From Alphaproteobacteria bacterium SS10 (GTDB lineage Bacteria; Pseudomonadota; Alphaproteobacteria; TMED2), in the NCBI GenBank assembly GCA_019192455.1, contig JAHCML010000009.1, positions 150,913 through 197,699 of the forward strand: a stretch of DNA of 46,787 nt. Direction: 5' to 3'. Each line of letters opens with the position of its first letter. Positions within the stretch are counted from its first letter, which is position 1. Shown here in pieces: positions 1 through 9,051 of the stretch. The notes below the pieces were generated by a model. It was not told the DNA's origin. It ran no database searches and saw nothing but the letters and a program-made list of their open reading frames with translations. The translations under genes were made by a program, and so were the position numbers.

Positions 1-666
1 GTGACGATCCGCGTCTTCCAAGGTGAGCGTGAGATGGCAGCGGATAACAAGCCGCTGGGCCAATTCGACCTCGTCGGTATTCCGCCAGCACCCCGTGGCG
101 TGCCACAGATTGAGGTGACCTTCGACATTGATGCCAACGGTATCGTCCAGGTCTCCGCTAAGGATAAGGCCACCGGTAAAGAGCAGCAGATCCAGATCCA
201 GGCTTCTGGCGGCCTCTCTGATTCCGATATCGACCAGATGGTGAAGGACGCAGAGAGCAACGCGTCCGATGACCAAAAGCGTCGTGAAGTTGTGGAAGCC
301 CGCAACCAGGCCGATGGCCTCGTCTACTCAACTGAGAAGTCGTTGGAAGAAGCCGGTGACAAGATCTCCGTTGAAGAGCGTCAGGACATCGAAACCGCCA
401 TTGCCGCCACGAAGGAGGCAATGGAAGGCGACAACCCAGAAGCCATTAACGAGGCCCGCGAAGAGCTGCAAAAGGCAGCGATGAAGCTGGGTGAGGCCAT
501 GTACAAGCAGAGCCAGGAAGAGGCCGCAGCCGAGGGTGGTGACGATGCCGCCGATGCTGATGCCGCTGACGAGGCCGCGCGTAAGGCCGAGGCCGATGAG
601 GGTGTTGTCGATGCCGAGTTTGAGGAAGTCGACGAAGACGAGCAGGGCGATAAAAAGGCCAGCTAA
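1..666 (+). CDS. dnaK: Chaperone protein DnaK (Hsp70), C-terminal part, cut by window edge
   Basis: This is the substrate-binding half of Hsp70; the ATPase domain lies upstream of the window. The frame is open from base 1, so the first codon seen (GTG) is an internal Val and not a start. The beta-sandwich part includes [20 protein letters not shown], followed by the helical lid. The protein ends in an acidic Ala/Asp/Glu-rich tail containing VVDAEFEEV, which is characteristic of bacterial DnaK. DnaK folds and refolds client proteins with DnaJ and GrpE in the cytoplasm. The next gene on the same strand is dnaJ, after a hairpin at 711-738. Nothing looks damaged in the visible 221 residues. Confidence 0.97.
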   Translation: MTIRVFQGEREMAADNKPLGQFDLVGIPPAPRGVPQIEVTFDIDANGIVQVSAKDKATGKEQQIQIQASGGLSDSDIDQMVKDAESNASDDQKRREVVEARNQADGLVYSTEKSLEEAGDKISVEERQDIETAIAATKEAMEGDNPEAINEAREELQKAAMKLGEAMYKQSQEEAAAEGGDDAADADAADEAARKAEADEGVVDAEFEEVDEDEQGDKKAS

Positions 667-710
667 CCCGGTCTTTTGTCCTTTGGTCCGCTAATGGGCA
701 TGGCTTAAAG

Positions 711-742
711 GCCGGGTGTTTGGCAAACAGCACCCGGCTTTG
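711..742 (+). terminator. Hairpin between dnaK and dnaJ (terminator or attenuator)
   Basis: A perfect 8-bp inverted repeat, GCCGGGTG at 711-718 and CACCCGGC at 731-738, has a 12-base loop and is followed by TTTGCC. The stem is stable but the T-run is short, so it could be a partial terminator or a processing site that lowers dnaJ expression relative to dnaK. The function is inferred from position only. Confidence 0.5.
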
Positions 743-801
743 CCATTTCCAGATCACTTGTTCCGCCAACCCTCTTACTTGCTGTTTCGGATTAGCCAAG
801 C

Positions 802-1938
802 ATGTCAAAACAGGATTACTACGAACTGCTCGGTGTGGATAAAGGCGCCTCGGCTGATGAGCTGAAGAGTGCCTACCGCAAACAGGCGATGAAGTATCAC
901 CCCGACCGCAATCCGGGTGATGAGGCGGCCGAGCTTAAGTTTAAGGAAGTCAGCGAAGCGTACGACATACTGCGTGATGATGATAAGCGCGCGGCCTATG
1001 ACCGTTATGGTCATGCGGCGTTTGAAGGCGGCGGCGGTCCAGGCGGTGGCGCTGGTGACTTCGGCTTTGGCGCCAACTTCGCCGATATCTTTGATGAGAT
1101 GTTTGGCGACTTCATGGGCAGCAAGCGCGGCGGCGGCAAGGCCTCCAGCCGTGGCTCAGACCTCCGCTACAATCTAGAAATCGATTTAGAACAAGCCTTT
1201 AAGGGCGATAAGGTTCAAGTACGCGTCCCAACCTCGGTGATCTGTGAGGCCTGTGATGGCACCGGCGCTGAAGGTAAGAGCGAGCCTGAAACTTGCCCAA
1301 CCTGTGGTGGCGTTGGTCGCGTACGGGCCCAGCAGGGCTTCTTTATGATTGAGCGTACGTGCCCCACCTGTAGTGGTGCCGGTAAGATCATCAAAAACCC
1401 CTGTCGGGTCTGTTCTGGCTCTGGGCGCGTACGCAAAGAGAAGAGCCTTAGCGTCAATATCCCCTCAGGTGTTGAAGATGGTACGCGTATCCGCCTCGCC
1501 GGTGAGGGTGAGGCAGGGCTACGCGGTGCGCCAGCCGGTGACCTCTATATCTTCCTGACCGTACAGCCGCATGATTTCTTCATGCGCTCCGGTTCCGACC
1601 TTGGTTGCCGGGTGCCAATCCCGATGACCACGGCGGCCATGGGTGGTCAGATTGAAGTCCCAACCATTGATGGTAAGCGCGCCCGGGTGACGGTGCCGGC
1701 GGGTACCCAGACCGGCCAAGCCTTCCGCCTCAAAGGCAAGGGCATGTCGATCCTACGCTCCCAAACCAGGGGCGATATGATGATCGAAACGGTTGTCGAG
1801 ACACCGCGCAATCTGTCGGCCAGGCAGAAAGAGCTACTGAAAGAGTTCGATCAGGAAGGCAAGCCAGGCGCCAACAGCCCGGAATCAGAGGGCTTCTTCT
1901 CCAAAGTGAAAGAGCTTTGGGAAGATTTGAAGGACTAG
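802..1938 (+). CDS. dnaJ: Chaperone protein DnaJ (Hsp40)
   Basis: This 378-residue type I Hsp40 stimulates the DnaK ATPase and delivers unfolded clients. The J domain is at the N-terminus, with the HPD motif in YHPDRNPGD near residue 33. A Gly/Phe-rich linker runs over about residues 73-110. Four zinc-binding CxxCxGxG repeats follow: [24 protein letters not shown] and CRVCSGSG. After these come the C-terminal client-binding domains. The length is normal for the family. It sits 135 bases after dnaK, the standard alphaproteobacterial order, and probably shares heat-shock transcription from upstream of the window. No strong Shine-Dalgarno precedes the ATG. Confidence 0.98.
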   Translation: MSKQDYYELLGVDKGASADELKSAYRKQAMKYHPDRNPGDEAAELKFKEVSEAYDILRDDDKRAAYDRYGHAAFEGGGGPGGGAGDFGFGANFADIFDEMFGDFMGSKRGGGKASSRGSDLRYNLEIDLEQAFKGDKVQVRVPTSVICEACDGTGAEGKSEPETCPTCGGVGRVRAQQGFFMIERTCPTCSGAGKIIKNPCRVCSGSGRVRKEKSLSVNIPSGVEDGTRIRLAGEGEAGLRGAPAGDLYIFLTVQPHDFFMRSGSDLGCRVPIPMTTAAMGGQIEVPTIDGKRARVTVPAGTQTGQAFRLKGKGMSILRSQTRGDMMIETVVETPRNLSARQKELLKEFDQEGKPGANSPESEGFFSKVKELWEDLKD

Positions 1939-1939
1939 G

Positions 1940-2809
1940 TCAAACCGGTCCGGTGATTGGGTTGATGACCCCCTTGGGCCGCGCCTCATAGCCCAGTCGC
2001 TCCAGCAGCTCTTGATAGCTTGGTTGCTGCTCAAAGAATGTCAGCATCGGTAGCGGCACATCTTTTGCTGTACCTTTGGTAATGCCGCTGGACGTACGCC
2101 CGCTACGATCCCCGGTCAGAGCGGGCGCAATGGCCAAGTCAGTCGCCTCGCTCTCATCCGCTCGGCTTAACCCTAGACCGCTGATCATCTCTCTGTCCAC
2201 CTGATCAGGTGCCTCGATAAAGGCTTCATGCTGGAAGATTGGGGTGGTCTCAATCGCCTTGGCAAAGGCCAGGTAGCCAAGCAGGAAGTGATTTATCTCT
2301 TGTGGATTCAGTAGCTTATCCTGATATCGCTGCATGCCGATCAGGCTCATAAACATGGCAAGCGGATGCCGGACCAGTGTAACCGCACGGATGCTGTAGT
2401 GTTTGGCCAGCAGGTCCCTGGTAACCATGCGCTGGTCAGCCCGCTCTGCTTCCGGCCAGCCATGGAAGTCCAGATGCGGCCAATCACGGATAACAACGGG
2501 TCGGCCTGCTGATTGAAAATGATCGATGACTTGGCAAAGCCAATGCTCATTGTTCTCCGCCTCATCAAGCGCGGCGCTGGGTGGGCTGTCAGGCATGGTG
2601 GTGCCGTAATACTCTTCCGCCTGATGCACGATATGGAAAAGGTGCCCGCGCCCTGGCTCCATGCGGTTAATATAGGCCGGGCCTCGTGGGTGGATCTCAC
2701 TAAATGTGGCGGCGCCCGTGGCGGCGGTCAGGTAGCGCGCGACGGCGGTGCCACCAGACCTGGAGAGGCAGTGGAACATGGCCACTGATTTGTCGCCAGA
2801 TTGGCTCAT
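1940..2809 (-). CDS. Sulfotransferase-like P-loop protein (stand-alone paralogue)
   Basis: The protein opens with a PAPS-type P-loop (FHCLSRSGGTAVARYL), then FSEIHPRGP. Further on are VIRDWPHLDFHGW and a TLVRHPLAMFMSL segment, as in the 3'-phosphate-binding region of sulfotransferase-fold proteins. The same landmarks occur in the C-terminal third of the 3818-6304 protein, so the two are paralogues. Their product and acceptor are unknown. I chose the ATG at 2809, which starts MSQSGDKS just before the P-loop, giving 289 residues. An in-frame ATG at 2899 would add 30 residues with no family character. The gene is convergent with dnaJ, one base apart, and divergent from dapB, so it looks like an insertion into the dnaJ-dapB backbone. 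Confidence 0.7.
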   Translation of the reverse strand: MSQSGDKSVAMFHCLSRSGGTAVARYLTAATGAATFSEIHPRGPAYINRMEPGRGHLFHIVHQAEEYYGTTMPDSPPSAALDEAENNEHWLCQVIDHFQSAGRPVVIRDWPHLDFHGWPEAERADQRMVTRDLLAKHYSIRAVTLVRHPLAMFMSLIGMQRYQDKLLNPQEINHFLLGYLAFAKAIETTPIFQHEAFIEAPDQVDREMISGLGLSRADESEATDLAIAPALTGDRSGRTSSGITKGTAKDVPLPMLTFFEQQPSYQELLERLGYEARPKGVINPITGPV

Positions 2810-2947
2810 AATCACATCGCGATGTCTTTGGGGTGGCCGATCTCTACCGGCACGATGATCTGTCGTGCTATAGCCTGCTGAATGCTGGAGGTCAGTCAAC
2901 TAGAACTGTCCTAAGCACCGAAAACTTCAGGGCTGGAGGTAACCCCC

Positions 2948-3805
2948 ATGCTGAACACATCACAGGGCCAAGGCCAAGCCACCGCGCGGGTTGGATTGAT
3001 TGGTGCTAAGGGCCGCATGGGGAAAAGCATTGCGACGGAGCTGTGGTCGCTTCAGCAGGCGGGTTCCGGTCCATCGCTTGCTGGCCTCGCCGTTCGGGCG
3101 GGTGATGGGTTGATTGGCCAGCCTGCCAGTGATGCGCTGGGCTTGGCTGGTTGTGATGCGGTGTCGATGAGTACGCTTGCGGCACTGCCTGATGGGCTCG
3201 ATGTGCTGATCGACTTCTCCTCCGCAGCGGCATTGGCTGATAACCTTGCCTTCGCCCGTGAGAAGCAGTTGCCAATCCTTATTGGGACAACCGGCTTGGA
3301 CGATCAGGCCTTGTCCGCGATTGATGCGGCTGCTGCTGATATCCCAGTGATACTGGCGGCAAATACCAGTCTTGGCATCAATCTGCTGTTGGACACGGTT
3401 GCCCGGTTGTCAGCTACTCTGCCCGCTGATCTTGCCGATATTGAGATTGTGGAGATGCATCATGGCGGGAAGCGGGATGCCCCTTCCGGCACTGCGCTTG
3501 CCTTGGGAGAGGCCGCCGCTGCGGGGCGCGGGCGGTCGCTTGCTGAGATACAGAAGCTCTCAAGAGAGGGTGACACAGGCATCCGCCCAGATGGCCAGAT
3601 TGGCTTTGCCACCTTGCGTGGTGGGGATGTGGCTGGCGAGCATACAGTTATCTTCGCCACGGCCGGTGAGCGGATAGAACTTACCCACCGTTGCACTGAC
3701 CGTGCCGTCTTTGCCAGGGGTGCCGTACGTGCCGCAGTATGGCTAGCTGCCAAGCGGGGCCAGCCTGGCAGGTACACCATGTCTGATGTGCTCGGTCTGG
3801 TGTGA
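2948..3805 (+). CDS. dapB: 4-hydroxy-tetrahydrodipicolinate reductase
   Basis: DapB reduces 4-hydroxy-tetrahydrodipicolinate with NAD(P)H in the diaminopimelate/lysine pathway in the cytoplasm. The nucleotide-binding motif GLIGAKGRMGKSI is at residues 17-29. The catalytic and substrate-binding segment EMHHGGKRDAPSGTAL is intact, and the 285-residue length is near normal. A clear GGAGGT at 2935-2940 lies 7 bases before the ATG and fixes the start. dapB following dnaKJ is common in alphaproteobacteria; here the sulfotransferase-like gene separates them on the other strand. The next gene is convergent with 12 bases between stops. Confidence 0.96.
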   Translation: MLNTSQGQGQATARVGLIGAKGRMGKSIATELWSLQQAGSGPSLAGLAVRAGDGLIGQPASDALGLAGCDAVSMSTLAALPDGLDVLIDFSSAAALADNLAFAREKQLPILIGTTGLDDQALSAIDAAAADIPVILAANTSLGINLLLDTVARLSATLPADLADIEIVEMHHGGKRDAPSGTALALGEAAAAGRGRSLAEIQKLSREGDTGIRPDGQIGFATLRGGDVAGEHTVIFATAGERIELTHRCTDRAVFARGAVRAAVWLAAKRGQPGRYTMSDVLGLV

Positions 3806-3817
3806 CCTTCGCTTGTT

Positions 3818-6304
3818 CTACACGACCGTGAACAAGCTTGGGTCGCGCGCTTCATAGCCAGTTTCGGCCAGTAAGGCTTCATAGGCTGGTGAAGCCTCAA
3901 TCAGCGCCATTTGGGCAGCGCTTACCTCAATCGGTGCTTTGGGCTCGATTGCCTTGGCTGCCCGGGCATCATTATCGCCGGTGATCTTCACCGGCTCACT
4001 CTGCAGCTTCTCAGCATAGTTGGGGCTGAAGGCCAGGCCGAGCGCGTCGCACATGGCCTTAACAACCTGATCCGGTTGTTGGACGAAATCCTCATATTTG
4101 AAGCGCGGGGCATCGCCTGCGGCTTCTAGGAACCGGACATAGCCTGCGAGGAAATCCTCACAACCCCGGGCGCTTTCCAAGAACTCCCGTGTGCCCTCAC
4201 CCTGGGCCAGTGACCGCAAAAGGGTAACCGGGTGCCGAAGGATGGTGATCGCCGTTGGTTGATAGTGCTTGGCCAGCATTTCCGTGGTTACCAACCGGTT
4301 GCTGCGGTTACTAGTAAACTGCCAGCCGAGGAAGTCTAGATGGGCCCAATCCCTAACAACTGGCCGTCGCTCCCGATCAAAGACCTGGTCGAGTACGGCA
4401 ATTGTCAGCGCCTCATCATTATCGCCAGCCTCTAGGGCCTCTTGATTTTCAGGCAGGGTGATGTCGAACCACTCCCGCGCCTGATGGGCAATGTTGAACC
4501 GTTCTGGTGATTTGGCATCCAGCTTGGCGGTCATGGATGGGCCAAGTGGGTGGATCTCGCTAAACAGACAGGTCTGGGGCATCGCTGCCAAGCAGCGGGA
4601 CATGATGGTGGCGCCGCTTCGCGCCAGGGCATGAACGACACGTACAGTCCGTCCGGGATGGCGGGATTCAACCGTAACGCTGGGATCGGCCGATCCGGTG
4701 ATATCGCGGAACCGCTTACCGAAGCCACCACTCCATAACTCGGCATTTCGGTGATCAGGTTCCCGGGTCATTAGGCGATTGAAAAAGCCCGGAACATCAC
4801 CGTCGATGCTGACATTACCCCGGATAATCACAAGCATTGCCCGGCGAAGCACTTCAATCGGCATATGCTGTGTTTTAACAATCTCCTGAAGCGAATTCAG
4901 GGTCTGTGCCGAGGTCATAAAGAAGCCTGAGAAGGCGTTATCGGTTAGACGCGTACACAGCATTGTGCACACCAACCAATCATTGATTGGGCCCTTTAGC
5001 GGTAGGGCATCATAGGCGGGTGCCGGTGACAGGAACGGCATCTGGATCGATGCCTCGCCCGTGCCCAATATGTCGATTGCCCGGCCAATGATTTTTAACT
5101 GTGCGCTTCGAAGTGCCAAATCACGCGCAATACGTGCGGCACTGATCAGCGCCGATGGATCTTCCTGCTGGTATTGTGGGCAGGTGGTCATCAGCTGCCA
5201 GGCTTGCTGCAAATGGGCAAGGCGCAGTGCTGTTGCCTCGCTATCTGGTGGTGTGGTGCCATCACTGGTCGGTTGGGGACCGATAAGGCTGGCTGCCGCC
5301 CAATGGCTGAGGGCATCTCGATACTGACCGGCGCCTAGGTCATCCGCCTGCTGGCCCCATTTAAGCCATACGCCGCCAATCATAGTGGCCCATGGCTGCT
5401 GTCGTATAACGAGGCTCCAATCCGGGGCTTGGGCGGGCAGGGCGGACAGTGTCTCCACCAGTAGGCCACGCTTGGCCAGCTGCTCTGCCCGGTCCGGCTT
5501 ACAGCCAAATAGGTTCAGCTGGAAGCCATCAATCTCTTCCGACAAGTCGAATGGACGAAGTGCCTGGATACCGCGAATGCTGACATAAGCTTTGTATCCA
5601 ATGTCCTCAAAGGCGGCGATCAGGGATTTGTTGACCTCACCACCATGCTTCAGTTCGAACATGACGAGCGGTGAATGCTCGGCGAAGAACTGCTTGCCGC
5701 CACGAATAATCGATTCCTCTGCGCCTTCAGCGTCCAGTTTGACGAAATCAATCTGCTCATCAGGGAAGGCATCACTCATCAACTGATCGAGGGTCGAGAG
5801 CGCCACCTTCTCGGTATTCTCGCTAGCCTCTTCCGCGAGGGCATTGAGTTCTGGGCTGTTCGAAATCGTCAGGAAGCCATCACCGGTACTGTCGGATAGG
5901 GCCAGTTGATGGACAGAGATGTTTTCAAACCCATTTGCCTCAACAGACTGGCGCAGGTAATCGGCGGTGGTGCTGGCGGGCTCTACCGCCCAAAACTTGC
6001 CAGACGGGCCCGACGCTTTGGCTGCTGCAAGGGTGTAGATGCCAAAATTTGCCCCGATATCCAGCATGCGCATGTTCGGCGCGCTCAGCTTTCGAACGAA
6101 GTCTAGCTCATGCTCAAACCAATCTTCCTGCTCCAGCAGGACATAGGGCGTAATCTGGGAAAGGTCATTGGGAACAACGGTTAAGGCACCGTCTTTCGAC
6201 TCAATCGTCAGTTTCTCGACCGCGGGACTCGGGTCAAAGGGGGCAAGAGCAGCCATCGGAGAGGATCCAGGGGCGGGGTAGGGAACAGTTTTTAGCACTG
6301 CCAA
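3818..6304 (-). CDS. FkbM-family methyltransferase fused to a sulfotransferase-like domain
   Basis: This 828-residue protein has three parts. Residues about 30-270 are an FkbM-type SAM methyltransferase with LDIGANFGIYTLAAAKA at 81-97 and DFVKLDAEGAEESIIRGG at 186-203. Residues about 280-540 are helical with no motif I recognise, perhaps TPR-like. Residues about 553-828 are sulfotransferase-like, with HALARSGATIMSR near 558, FSEIHPLGP at 581, a VVRDWAHLDFLGW block and an ITILRHPVTLLRSL block. The last part is a paralogue of the 1940-2809 protein. FkbM enzymes O-methylate sugars or lipids, so modification of a surface glycan or lipid by methyl and sulfuryl transfer is an inference. An alternative start at Met17 (6256) is possible. 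No export signal is visible. Confidence 0.8.
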   Translation of the reverse strand: MAVLKTVPYPAPGSSPMAALAPFDPSPAVEKLTIESKDGALTVVPNDLSQITPYVLLEQEDWFEHELDFVRKLSAPNMRMLDIGANFGIYTLAAAKASGPSGKFWAVEPASTTADYLRQSVEANGFENISVHQLALSDSTGDGFLTISNSPELNALAEEASENTEKVALSTLDQLMSDAFPDEQIDFVKLDAEGAEESIIRGGKQFFAEHSPLVMFELKHGGEVNKSLIAAFEDIGYKAYVSIRGIQALRPFDLSEEIDGFQLNLFGCKPDRAEQLAKRGLLVETLSALPAQAPDWSLVIRQQPWATMIGGVWLKWGQQADDLGAGQYRDALSHWAAASLIGPQPTSDGTTPPDSEATALRLAHLQQAWQLMTTCPQYQQEDPSALISAARIARDLALRSAQLKIIGRAIDILGTGEASIQMPFLSPAPAYDALPLKGPINDWLVCTMLCTRLTDNAFSGFFMTSAQTLNSLQEIVKTQHMPIEVLRRAMLVIIRGNVSIDGDVPGFFNRLMTREPDHRNAELWSGGFGKRFRDITGSADPSVTVESRHPGRTVRVVHALARSGATIMSRCLAAMPQTCLFSEIHPLGPSMTAKLDAKSPERFNIAHQAREWFDITLPENQEALEAGDNDEALTIAVLDQVFDRERRPVVRDWAHLDFLGWQFTSNRSNRLVTTEMLAKHYQPTAITILRHPVTLLRSLAQGEGTREFLESARGCEDFLAGYVRFLEAAGDAPRFKYEDFVQQPDQVVKAMCDALGLAFSPNYAEKLQSEPVKITGDNDARAAKAIEPKAPIEVSAAQMALIEASPAYEALLAETGYEARDPSLFTVV

Positions 6305-6377
6305 CGTCGCGCGCCAGTGCCACGATGTCCACTGTAAAGCCAGGAACCAACCAGATGGTTAAAACCTAGTTGATGCT

Positions 6378-7304
6378 CTACGAGGCCGCTGTGACGGCTG
6401 GGTTGCTGGCGAACTCCTGGGCCAGCAGCAGCCGCTTACGCCCAATGCCCCAGCGATAGGCATGGATCATCCCGGTTGAGGTGATGGCCCGATGGCATGG
6501 AACTAACCAACTGATTAGATTGGCACCACAGGCACTGCCGACCGCCCGTGTCGCTTTCGGTGCCCCGATGGAGGCCGCCAGTTCGCCATAGCTGGCCACT
6601 TGCCCTGGCGGAATACGCAGGAGGGCATGCCAGACCTTAAGCTGGAAATTCGTCCCGCGCAGCAGCAGTTTTGGCGGGCTGTCTTTGGCTTTTTTGCCAC
6701 CCGGCATAAGCCAGGACAGGGCGGTCTGTGCCGTCTTCGCAATCGCTTCATCATTGCGGAGTCGGGTGGCCCGCGACCACTCCTCATGGAACTGGGCTTC
6801 TGCGCTGCTCGGGTTGTCGGGATCAGCAAAGGCCAGCCAGCAAATACCCCGATCGGTGGTGCCGAGTAGGACCGGGCCGAGCGGCGAGATCGCCCAACCA
6901 TAGGTAATCTCAAGCCCTGCGCCTAAGTCCTTGTATTCACCGGGAGTCATCGCCTCCGTCGCGACGAAAAGATCGTGCAAACGGCTCGGTCCGGACAGCC
7001 CAGTCTCCAAAGACGTCTCTAACAGGCTGACTCCATTATCTAAATACGACCTCGCATGGGCGAGGGTGGCGAACTGTAAGAACCGCTTTGGGCTGACCCC
7101 CACATGTTGGGTAAAGGCACGCTGGTAATGTGGCGCGCTCCACCCGGCCCGGTTGGCCAGCTGTTCCAAGCTTGGCTGGCTCTGCCAGTTTGCCGCCAGA
7201 TATTCCAGGCTGTCGCCGATGGCGGCGCTGATGGCGCTGTCAGGTTCGGGATTTGGGGGTAGTGGCTCTGCCATGGCGGTAACTTGTGCGCTGCTGGGCG
7301 ACAT
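6378..7304 (-). CDS. AraC-type regulator fused to O6-methylguanine-DNA methyltransferase (Ada-like, short form)
   Basis: The 308-residue protein has an AraC helix-turn-helix domain (about 30-125, including SLEQLANRAGWSAPHYQRAF) and then an MGMT domain. The suicide acceptor Cys270 lies in LVPCHRAI, preceded by GQVASYGELAASIGAPKATR and followed by AYRWGIGRKRLLL. It moves alkyl groups from O6-alkylguanine to its own cysteine. The N-terminal zinc/phosphotriester-repair domain of E. coli Ada is absent, so the usual methylation switch is missing and regulation must differ. The start could be Met1 or Met11 (7274). No alkA or alkB neighbour is present. Confidence 0.88.
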   Translation of the reverse strand: MSPSSAQVTAMAEPLPPNPEPDSAISAAIGDSLEYLAANWQSQPSLEQLANRAGWSAPHYQRAFTQHVGVSPKRFLQFATLAHARSYLDNGVSLLETSLETGLSGPSRLHDLFVATEAMTPGEYKDLGAGLEITYGWAISPLGPVLLGTTDRGICWLAFADPDNPSSAEAQFHEEWSRATRLRNDEAIAKTAQTALSWLMPGGKKAKDSPPKLLLRGTNFQLKVWHALLRIPPGQVASYGELAASIGAPKATRAVGSACGANLISWLVPCHRAITSTGMIHAYRWGIGRKRLLLAQEFASNPAVTAAS

Positions 7305-7409
7305 GACCAGCCTCCTTCAATTCTCTCACGTTTGAAGCAGGGTAGTCATCGGCCCAATCGGCCGACACCCGATTATTGCGATTTTAGTTCTACGGGCGGA
7401 GATGGCGGC

Positions 7410-7949
7410 CTATTCGGCGGCAAGGGCAGCTTGGGGACGACGCCAGCGATCAAGGGCGCGCTGCAGGGCGGCGGCAAAATCAGCCCGTTCTTCCGGTGCA
7501 AGGAAACTGCCAATCGTGATGGATTTGCCGTGGCTGGTCAGGCGGATCTGACTGTCATGTTCCACCGGTTCGGCGATATGCACATGCAGCCAATAGGGCT
7601 GGAACGTCCAGCGGGTGTGCTTGCCCCAATGGTCACGCCGATCCACAACCAGGCGGCTCTCGGTTAATTTCACCGTCTCGTAAGTGCGGCCGGATTTGTA
7701 GTTTGCCCGGAACAGGCAATAAAGCAGCAGCACATCAAGCCCAAGGAAGCCAACCACAGGCCAGGCGCCAATGGCGAAGAAGAAGCTGCCAACGGTTAGC
7801 GACAGCATCACCACACCCGCCATTAACAGGCGAAAGCCACGCGGCGACAGGCTGCGATTGGGGTGCAGGATGGCGTCGAAGAACACCGCCTCGGCTGCCC
7901 GATCATCGCCCCGCTTTGGCTGCTGATTGTGGTTGCTGTCCATGCTCAT
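7410..7949 (-). CDS. DUF2244 domain membrane protein
   Basis: The 179-residue protein begins with a hydrophilic segment and then a FFDAILHPNRSLSPRGF block. Two membrane helices follow at about 43-64 and 67-82 (GVVMLSLTVGSFFFAIGAWP and VVGFLGLDVLLLYCLF). The C-terminal cytoplasmic domain contains the ESRLVVDRRDHWGKHTRW and PYWLHVHI blocks. This arrangement matches DUF2244, an inner-membrane family of unknown function that is often divergent from nth in alphaproteobacteria, as it is here. Its start is about 150 bases from the nth start, so the two may share a divergent promoter region. Confidence 0.85.
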   Translation of the reverse strand: MSMDSNHNQQPKRGDDRAAEAVFFDAILHPNRSLSPRGFRLLMAGVVMLSLTVGSFFFAIGAWPVVGFLGLDVLLLYCLFRANYKSGRTYETVKLTESRLVVDRRDHWGKHTRWTFQPYWLHVHIAEPVEHDSQIRLTSHGKSITIGSFLAPEERADFAAALQRALDRWRRPQAALAAE

Positions 7950-8098
7950 GGCCTAGCAATATGGCGTCGCTTCGGCTATCGGGAAAGCGCCAGCTTGCCG
8001 CGCCTGCCCGTCGGTATAGCTATCGGTATTGATCTTGGCGTTCAGCATGACTGAAACCGCTTAACCTACCCTTCACGCCAAAGCGCAAAGCCCGCACC

Positions 8099-8734
8099 AT
8101 GAAGCCAGAGCAGATTGACGAGTTCTTTGCCCGGTTATCGGCCATCGATCCGGAGCCGCAATCCGACCTTGAATACACCAATCCCTATACGCTGCTGGTT
8201 GCCGTGGTGTTGTCAGCGCAGGCCACCGATGCCGGGGTGAACAAGGCGACGCGGAACCTGTTTCCGCTGGCCGATAACCCCCATGACATGCTGGCCCTGG
8301 GCGAGGCAGTGGTACGGGACAAAATCAAGACGATTGGCCTGTTCAACGGCAAGGCCAAGAACGTTATCAAGCTCTCAGAGATCCTGGTTGAGAAGTATGG
8401 CGGTGAGGTGCCAAAGACGCGTAAGGCACTGCAGGCCTTGCCCGGTGTTGGTCGCAAAACCGCCAATGTGGTCCTGAACATTGCCTTCGGTCAGCCGACC
8501 ATCGCGGTCGACACACATATCTTCCGCGTGGGCAACCGCACCAAGATGGCGAAGGGTAAGACCGTCGATGATGTGGAGCGGAAGTTGGTGCGTAAGGTGC
8601 CAGCGAAATGGAAGCTGCATGCCCATCACTGGCTGATCTTACATGGACGCTACACCTGCAAGGCACGGAAGCCAGACTGCCCATCCTGCACGGTCCGGGA
8701 TTTGTGCCCCTATCCGGACAAAACCCCAGGCTGA
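8099..8734 (+). CDS. nth: Endonuclease III (DNA glycosylase/AP lyase)
   Basis: Nth removes oxidised pyrimidines and cleaves the resulting abasic site in base-excision repair. It is 211 residues, the usual length. The helix-hairpin-helix LPGVGRKTANVVL carries catalytic Lys120, and AVDTHIFR carries Asp138, the same numbers as in the E. coli enzyme. The [4Fe-4S] ligands are Cys187, Cys194, Cys197 and Cys203 with the canonical C-x6-C-x2-C-x5-C spacing. The gene is divergent from DUF2244 and is followed by convergent lipoprotein and EI24-type genes. Confidence 0.98.
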   Translation: MKPEQIDEFFARLSAIDPEPQSDLEYTNPYTLLVAVVLSAQATDAGVNKATRNLFPLADNPHDMLALGEAVVRDKIKTIGLFNGKAKNVIKLSEILVEKYGGEVPKTRKALQALPGVGRKTANVVLNIAFGQPTIAVDTHIFRVGNRTKMAKGKTVDDVERKLVRKVPAKWKLHAHHWLILHGRYTCKARKPDCPSCTVRDLCPYPDKTPG

Positions 8735-8751
8735 GATCGGGGAATTGGGCG

Positions 8752-8946
8752 TTAACCGGCGCTTTGTTCAGCGGCGGCGACCTCGGTTTCCTTCGCTGGC
8801 GCTTCGGCTGGGGCCTCAACCAACACATCGACGCTGGTCTTCATCACGCCAACGGCGGTGCCGAGAATGGCGCCCATGGTGCCGCAACCGCTCAAGCTAA
8901 GCAGGGCAAGGGCTAGGAAGGTGGTGCGGGGCAGGTGCTTAATCAT
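8752..8946 (-). CDS. Small putative lipoprotein
   Basis: The 64-residue protein begins MIKHLPRTTFLALALLSLSG and continues with Cys-Gly-Thr, so a lipobox (LSGC) ends a typical lipoprotein signal peptide at about residue 21. The mature part is short, with a Gly/Ala/Val stretch and then an Ala/Glu/Pro-rich tail. I chose the ATG at 8946; an in-frame upstream start at 8982 would place 12 polar residues before the signal peptide. It should be lipidated and retained in the envelope. Its function is unknown, and its product is too small to carry an obvious enzymatic domain. Confidence 0.7.
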   Translation of the reverse strand: MIKHLPRTTFLALALLSLSGCGTMGAILGTAVGVMKTSVDVLVEAPAEAPAKETEVAAAEQSAG

Positions 8947-9051
8947 GGGCGCCAGCCTGGGGCTCCGATGCCCATCAAACAACCCGTTTCAAGCTAAGTC
9001 GCTGTTTATGCTTGCCGATGTGCCCGGCCAGCGACGCGTTTTGTTGATGGT

